Assembly (NCBI GenBank): GCA_032871835.1
Contig: CM065296.1
Location: 55,891,288 to 55,955,287 of the forward strand
From: Dipteronia dyeriana
Taxonomy: Eukaryota > Streptophyta > Magnoliopsida > Sapindales > Sapindaceae
Direction of reading: 5' to 3'
DNA: 64,000 nucleotides
This document shows, one piece after another, positions 60,060 to 64,000 of this stretch. The translations under genes were made by a program, and so were the position numbers. Position 1 is the stretch's first letter. Each line of letters starts with the position of its first letter. The notes below the pieces were generated by a model that did no database searches, was not told the DNA's origin, and was given only the letters and a program-made list of their open reading frames with translations.

Positions 60060-60916
60060 TGTCTAAAAGAGTTCTGTCGTATGTAAATTTTATCAGACGT
60101 ACACGTCATCAACAAAAAGGATTGCCAGATGGATGCCCAAATAGGCATTCAGAAAATATCCTGCAAAACATCACCAAAGAAGAGAAGCCCGAGTAAATAA
60201 GTATTGAACAAAACCTACTCGGGGTCAACTAATGTCATATACTACTCGGGATCAGATGACGTCACTCGGGACCAGCTGATATCGTGTTCTACTCGGGACA
60301 AACATGAAAAAAACTGAATAAAAGGCCCATCCGTAGCTCACACGAATCGAGTCATTAAAATACGCGAAGATATCCATATCAAAGAGGAATTCCAATAAGA
60401 ACAGAATGTCAAGCAGAAAGGGTTCCTAATCAGGCAACAATTTTATTTCTTCAAAAAGACTGCGCTATTATAAGGAAATAAGTCTTAACTGGACTACATT
60501 ACTAGAGTCCCATTCGATCTTAATACAAGTCTTCGAAATAGAAAAAAAGACAAACTACATCGAACAAGTAAACAATCATAATTAAAATACAAAGATCTTT
60601 TATTACTTGTATAAAGAGGATTAGGGTTCTATGGACATATAAATAGACCCATAATCTCGTCACAAGAAAAACACACAGAAATCATATAGAAAAATACAGA
60701 GAGAAAAAGAGAGATATAGAATTGTAATTATTTTATTCATAGTGGATTTTGGCTCAGTTGATCATTTAACCACCCGTGGACGTTTATCCGGTCATCAGAG
60801 TTTTACCACATAAAAACTTACGTCCGATTACTTTCTCTTTCTCTTTCTTTTTGAAATCATAGCTAAAATCCAAATCTTGTTGGCTTTTCTTATACATCCA
60901 GAAATCGTCGTCAACA
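60060..60916 (+). repeat. 5' LTR of element E
   Basis: Starts TGTC, ends GTCAACA, aligns with 9598-10491. TATAAATAG at 60638-60646. Candidate downstream primer region starts ATTGGTGCTAAAAGGAGGGG at 60917; I could not match it to a tRNA with confidence. Confidence 0.9.
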
Positions 60917-60960
60917 ATTGGTGCTAAAAGGAGGGGGCGAACCTCCGATTTAATTAAAGG
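60917..60960 (+). promoter_or_regulatory. primer region of element E
   Basis: TTGGTGCTAAAAGGAGGGGG directly after the LTR; a diverged form (GCGCTAGAAGGAGGG) follows both LTRs of the 16.8-19.9 kb element on the minus strand, so the motif is kept across families. Confidence 0.6.
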
Positions 60961-60962
60961 TA

Positions 60963-62745
60963 ATGGCAGGAAGCAGAAACAGTTCTGGGGATGTCCAAAA
61001 ATCTCCAGATAACTTCCATGTTGGCAGTAGCTCGCGAGATCTCATTGCAACCACGGAGAACCAACCAACATCCCTAGCGGTGATCCAGCAAGTTCCTTCG
61101 ATGAGCGAAGACCTGACACACGCTTCCGAGAGGCACTGTAATAGTTGGTGGCAGATGCAGTAAAGGAAGAAGTTGATCTACTAGCTGTAGAAGAAGCACA
61201 ACCTCCTAACCTCTCACCTGTGAGGCTTCATTCAGTTGTAGTAGGGCCAGAACTAAATGCATTAGAAGCTGGAAGAAACTCGACTCCAAGTAATCATTCT
61301 GGACATGGAACACCTGAAGAGGAACGACCACGCCAGAAGCAGAACCATGATCAGACAACCCGTGCCAGACACCTCAAACATAACCGGTACAGGGATCGGT
61401 CGTCATCAGAAGATAGAGATCGGCACCATCGCAAGCGTCATCACGGAACCATACGCCTGTAAGAATCAACCCATGAAACTCGGCATCAGAGTGAAGAGCC
61501 AGAGAGAGGAATGACAATCACCCAGCGGTTTAACCATTATGGAAGTCCGTTGGGAGTCAGAGATGTTGTAATTCAGAGCCTAACTCGAGAAATCGAGAAC
61601 AATAGGCGTCAAATGGAGGCACTGGTCAAACGTTATGGGTACAACGATTTATCTGACCAAGATTTTGACAGTCCATTCACTAGGAAAATCTTGCGGAAGT
61701 CATTCCCAGAAAGGTTCAGGATACCGCACGTGGAGAAATTCAAGAAGGATTCAGACCCTAAAGAACACGTCAGACACTATAAAAGTGCTATGGCCTAGTA
61801 TGCCCACATCGATCTTTTACTATGCCTCAACTTTCCACAAACTCTAGGAGACACAGGCTCAAGATGGTTCGGGAGATTGCCTCAGCGAGCATCAGAAGCT
61901 TCTGTGAACTAAGCAAGAGTTTTTCAACGCAATTTCTGAGCAACGTTCACAGGAAAAAATCAGTGGCTTACCTTTCTCAGATAAAACAAGAAAAAGATGA
62001 GTCATTGAAGAAATACCTAGGAGGTTTGGTCAGGCAGTATCAGAAATCGGTAGTGCAAACGACGAAGCGATAATTGCTGATTTCATCAATAATCTACATA
62101 ATGGACGGCTATCCTTTGACTTAAGAAGAGCTCGCCTAACCAGATATTCAGATATGATGGACATGGCGGGAGGATATGCACTAGCCAAAGAAGAAGAATT
62201 AGCCACGAGAGGATGCTATATGCATGGAGGAAAACCCGAAAAGGACGCTGAGTCCAAGGTACAAAACCAAAAGGGAAAACAGAAAGGAAACAGTAAAGAA
62301 AAAAACAAGGACGAGGGAAACGGGGCTCAATGCTGAACAGACTATGGAGAAATTTCGAGGTAGATACGCCAATTACACCCTACTTTAAAAAAAGCAGGAG
62401 GAAATCCTGGCCATACCGGAAGAGAAAAATCTAGTAAAAGAGTCATGCCGACTATCTCAGTTTGCTCAGCGAGATACAACCAAATACTGCAGATTCCACA
62501 AGAAAACCAGTCATGAGATCTCCAAATGTTATCAGCTCAGAGATTACATAAAAACCCTCATTCGGGAGGGACATTTTCAGGATGTAATCTTGAAAAGGGA
62601 TAAGAAGAAAGAGATCAGGGCCGATCACAGCTCTGGTCAAAATCAAAGGGTCAGCTAGGAGGCCAATGAAGTAATTCAAACAATCTTTAGAGGACCAACC
62701 ACTGGGAAAAGTAACCAAGAGCGAACTCAGAAAATTCGAGAAGCA
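60963..62745 (+). pseudogene. gag of element E
   Basis: Begins MAGSRNSSGDV. Blocks at 60963-61163, 61145-61462, 61511-61798, 61822-62073, 62154-62336 and about 62340-62745 lie in different frames or are split by stops (for example TAG at 61798). Residues include an Arg/His/Ser-rich part (about 61330-61450), the capsid-like region (PFTRKILRKSFPERFRIPHV) and a zinc knuckle C-x2-H-x4-H-x4-C near 62485-62530. Confidence 0.87.
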
Positions 62746-63717
62746 GTGGAGGCAAGACATAACTTTGACGTGAACTCGGTCGAGCCAGACCCGAAAAGGG
62801 TAAAGGAAGGATGGGACCCAATAATATTCACAGAAGCAGACTCACATGGGGTCGATGTTCGGCCAAATGATGCTCTGGTCATAAGTGGCTGGATTGGACA
62901 CAGGGAAGTCAGGAGAATCCTGATAGATAATGGAAGTTCGACGAACATTCTCAATGTAGCCATCTATGATCAACTCAGGTTAGACCGAAAGGATCTACAG
63001 CCTTTCCATACTCCACTCAGAGGATTCGGAGGAATTGAGGTCAGGTCACTTGGGACGGTAAAGCTACCTGTAATGATTGGAGTGGCACCTTGTCAGAGAA
63101 TTGTATTGCTCGACTTCGTGGTGGTAGACTTAAACAATTGGCTGTATAATGCGTTGTTGGGTCGACCATTCTTAAATAAAACTAAGGCCGCAACAGCCAC
63201 TTATGCATTGATGATCAACTTTCCAACCGAACATGGGGTCGGTGTAGTCAAGGGATCCCAAAAGATGGCCCGAAGAGGTAACCTGTCAGTATACAAAGAC
63301 AAAAATGATGGTGAAGTGTGCACTATAACGCAGACGAGTCAAAACAAAGAGTCACTGTCATTCGATTTTGACCTAAGGGAAGAATCGAATGAATCCAAAA
63401 ATGAACCGGTCGAAGAAATTATCTTGAAAGAAGATGAACCAGATGAAAAGATCAAGATCAGGGCCAATTTGGAAGGAAAAGTCAAACAAAGCCTCACTGA
63501 TCTACTCAAAGAATACAAAGATGTGTTCGCCTGGAGTCATGAAGATATTGTCGGGATAGATGCCCGAATAATATCTCACCATCTCGCGGTAGACCCGAAT
63601 GTAAAACTAGTGATACAAAAGAGAAGGTCATTCAATTTTGAGAGAAGTCAGACAATCAAACAGGAAGTAGAAAAGCTACTCGCCGTTGGATCGATTAGAG
63701 AGATCAACTACCCTTAA
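62746..63717 (+). pseudogene. protease and RT N-terminus of element E
   Basis: 323-codon open frame with IDNGSSTNIL (protease active site), the LRGFGGIEVRSLGT block and the region leading to the RT (KRRSFNFERSQTIKQEVEKL). It ends in a TAA at 63715-63717, where element A has CAG TGG. The protein has no Met-independent start; it is probably the inner part of a longer polyprotein. Confidence 0.9.
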
Positions 63718-64000
63718 TGGGTAGCTAATGTAGTCCTCGTCCAAAAGAAAATGGACAATGGAGAATGTGTGTAGATTTCACAGATTTGAATAAGGCATGC
63801 CCAAAAGACAGTTTTCCACTTCCAAGGATAAATCAGTTGGTGGATGCTACATCAGGCCACGAATTGCTCAGTTTCATGGATGCCTACTCGGGATATAACC
63901 AAATTCGGATGAACAAGGCTGATGAATAAAAAACAGCATTCACAACTGATCAGGGCTTGTACTGTTACACAGTAATGCCCTTTTGGTTAAAAAATGCAGG
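63718..64000 (+). pseudogene. RT core of element E, incomplete
   Basis: One base is missing near 63750 relative to element A (AAGAAAATGGACAATGG against AAGAAAAATGGACAATAG). The blocks KACPKDSFPLPRINQLVD, FMDAYSGYNQIRMNKAD and YTVMPF follow; a TAA at about 63927 adds another break. The window ends before YIDD. Confidence 0.88.

Larger units (their letters stand above)
60060..64000 (+). mobile_element. Ty3/gypsy element E (Tat lineage), same family as A, runs off the window
   Basis: 5' LTR, primer region, gag, protease and the first part of RT. The order and sequence match element A. Inserted into the copia fragment at 60059. Broken by stops and frameshifts in gag and at the start of RT. Confidence 0.93.

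Noticed and set aside
1..64000. Circular or tandem reading of the window, since element A at the left edge and element E at the right edge are the same family and both border copia sequence
   Set aside because: Element E reaches into RT at 64000 while element A begins in gag at 1, and the two copies differ throughout, so they are separate insertions.

Overview
This window is plant nuclear DNA, most likely from a flowering plant (inference). The evidence is Ty3/gypsy elements of the Tat lineage, Ty1/copia elements with an initiator-Met tRNA primer site, LINE remnants, hAT- and Mutator-like non-autonomous DNA transposons, and one intron-rich nuclear gene with GT-AG introns. No bacterial or organellar gene, tRNA, rRNA or CRISPR array was recognised. 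All boundaries were read by eye from the sequence and the conceptual translations.

Layout. 1-10491: Tat-type gypsy element A (+ strand, 5' end outside the window), with decayed gag and pol, a 91-bp tandem repeat, an antisense spliced ORF and the 3' LTR at 9598-10491. 10492-15365: 5' half of a copia element (- strand), truncated by element A, with a 2.2-kb LTR. 15371-16760: probable solo LTR. 16761-19945: short non-autonomous LTR element arranged LTR-internal-LTR-internal (- strand). 19956-20810: (TTGGG)n-rich repeat. 20.8-30.2 kb: AT-rich DNA with two LINE remnants, one carrying a hAT-like insertion with an 8-bp target duplication, and a block of diverged repeats.

30199-39762 (- strand): the only host gene I can support, a 12-exon KDM3/IBM1-type JmjC histone demethylase. 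Splice sites were placed by hand; the coding exons sum to 2649 nt (882 codons plus stop) and the Fe-binding H-x-D...H residues are intact. Its 3.2-kb first intron holds a gypsy 3' end, a hAT-type element and a local tandem repeat.

40568-42224: Mutator-like element with long inverted ends. 42358-56466: complete but decayed second Tat element C (- strand), with two LTRs, target duplication CAAAT, an Arg-type primer site, an antisense ORF with two introns, and a nested solo LTR in gag. 57198-59214: 3' end of a related element D. 59215-60059: copia pol fragment (- strand). 60060-64000: element E, the same family as A (5' LTR, gag, protease, start of RT), running off the window.

The main point of interest is the antisense ORF of the Tat elements. 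It occurs three times, and in elements A and C it has two short introns at matching positions. Both elements also carry a tandem repeat of about 91-99 bp between the pol end and this ORF. The demethylase gene, whose family in plants guards gene bodies against heterochromatin marks, itself carries repeats inside its first intron.
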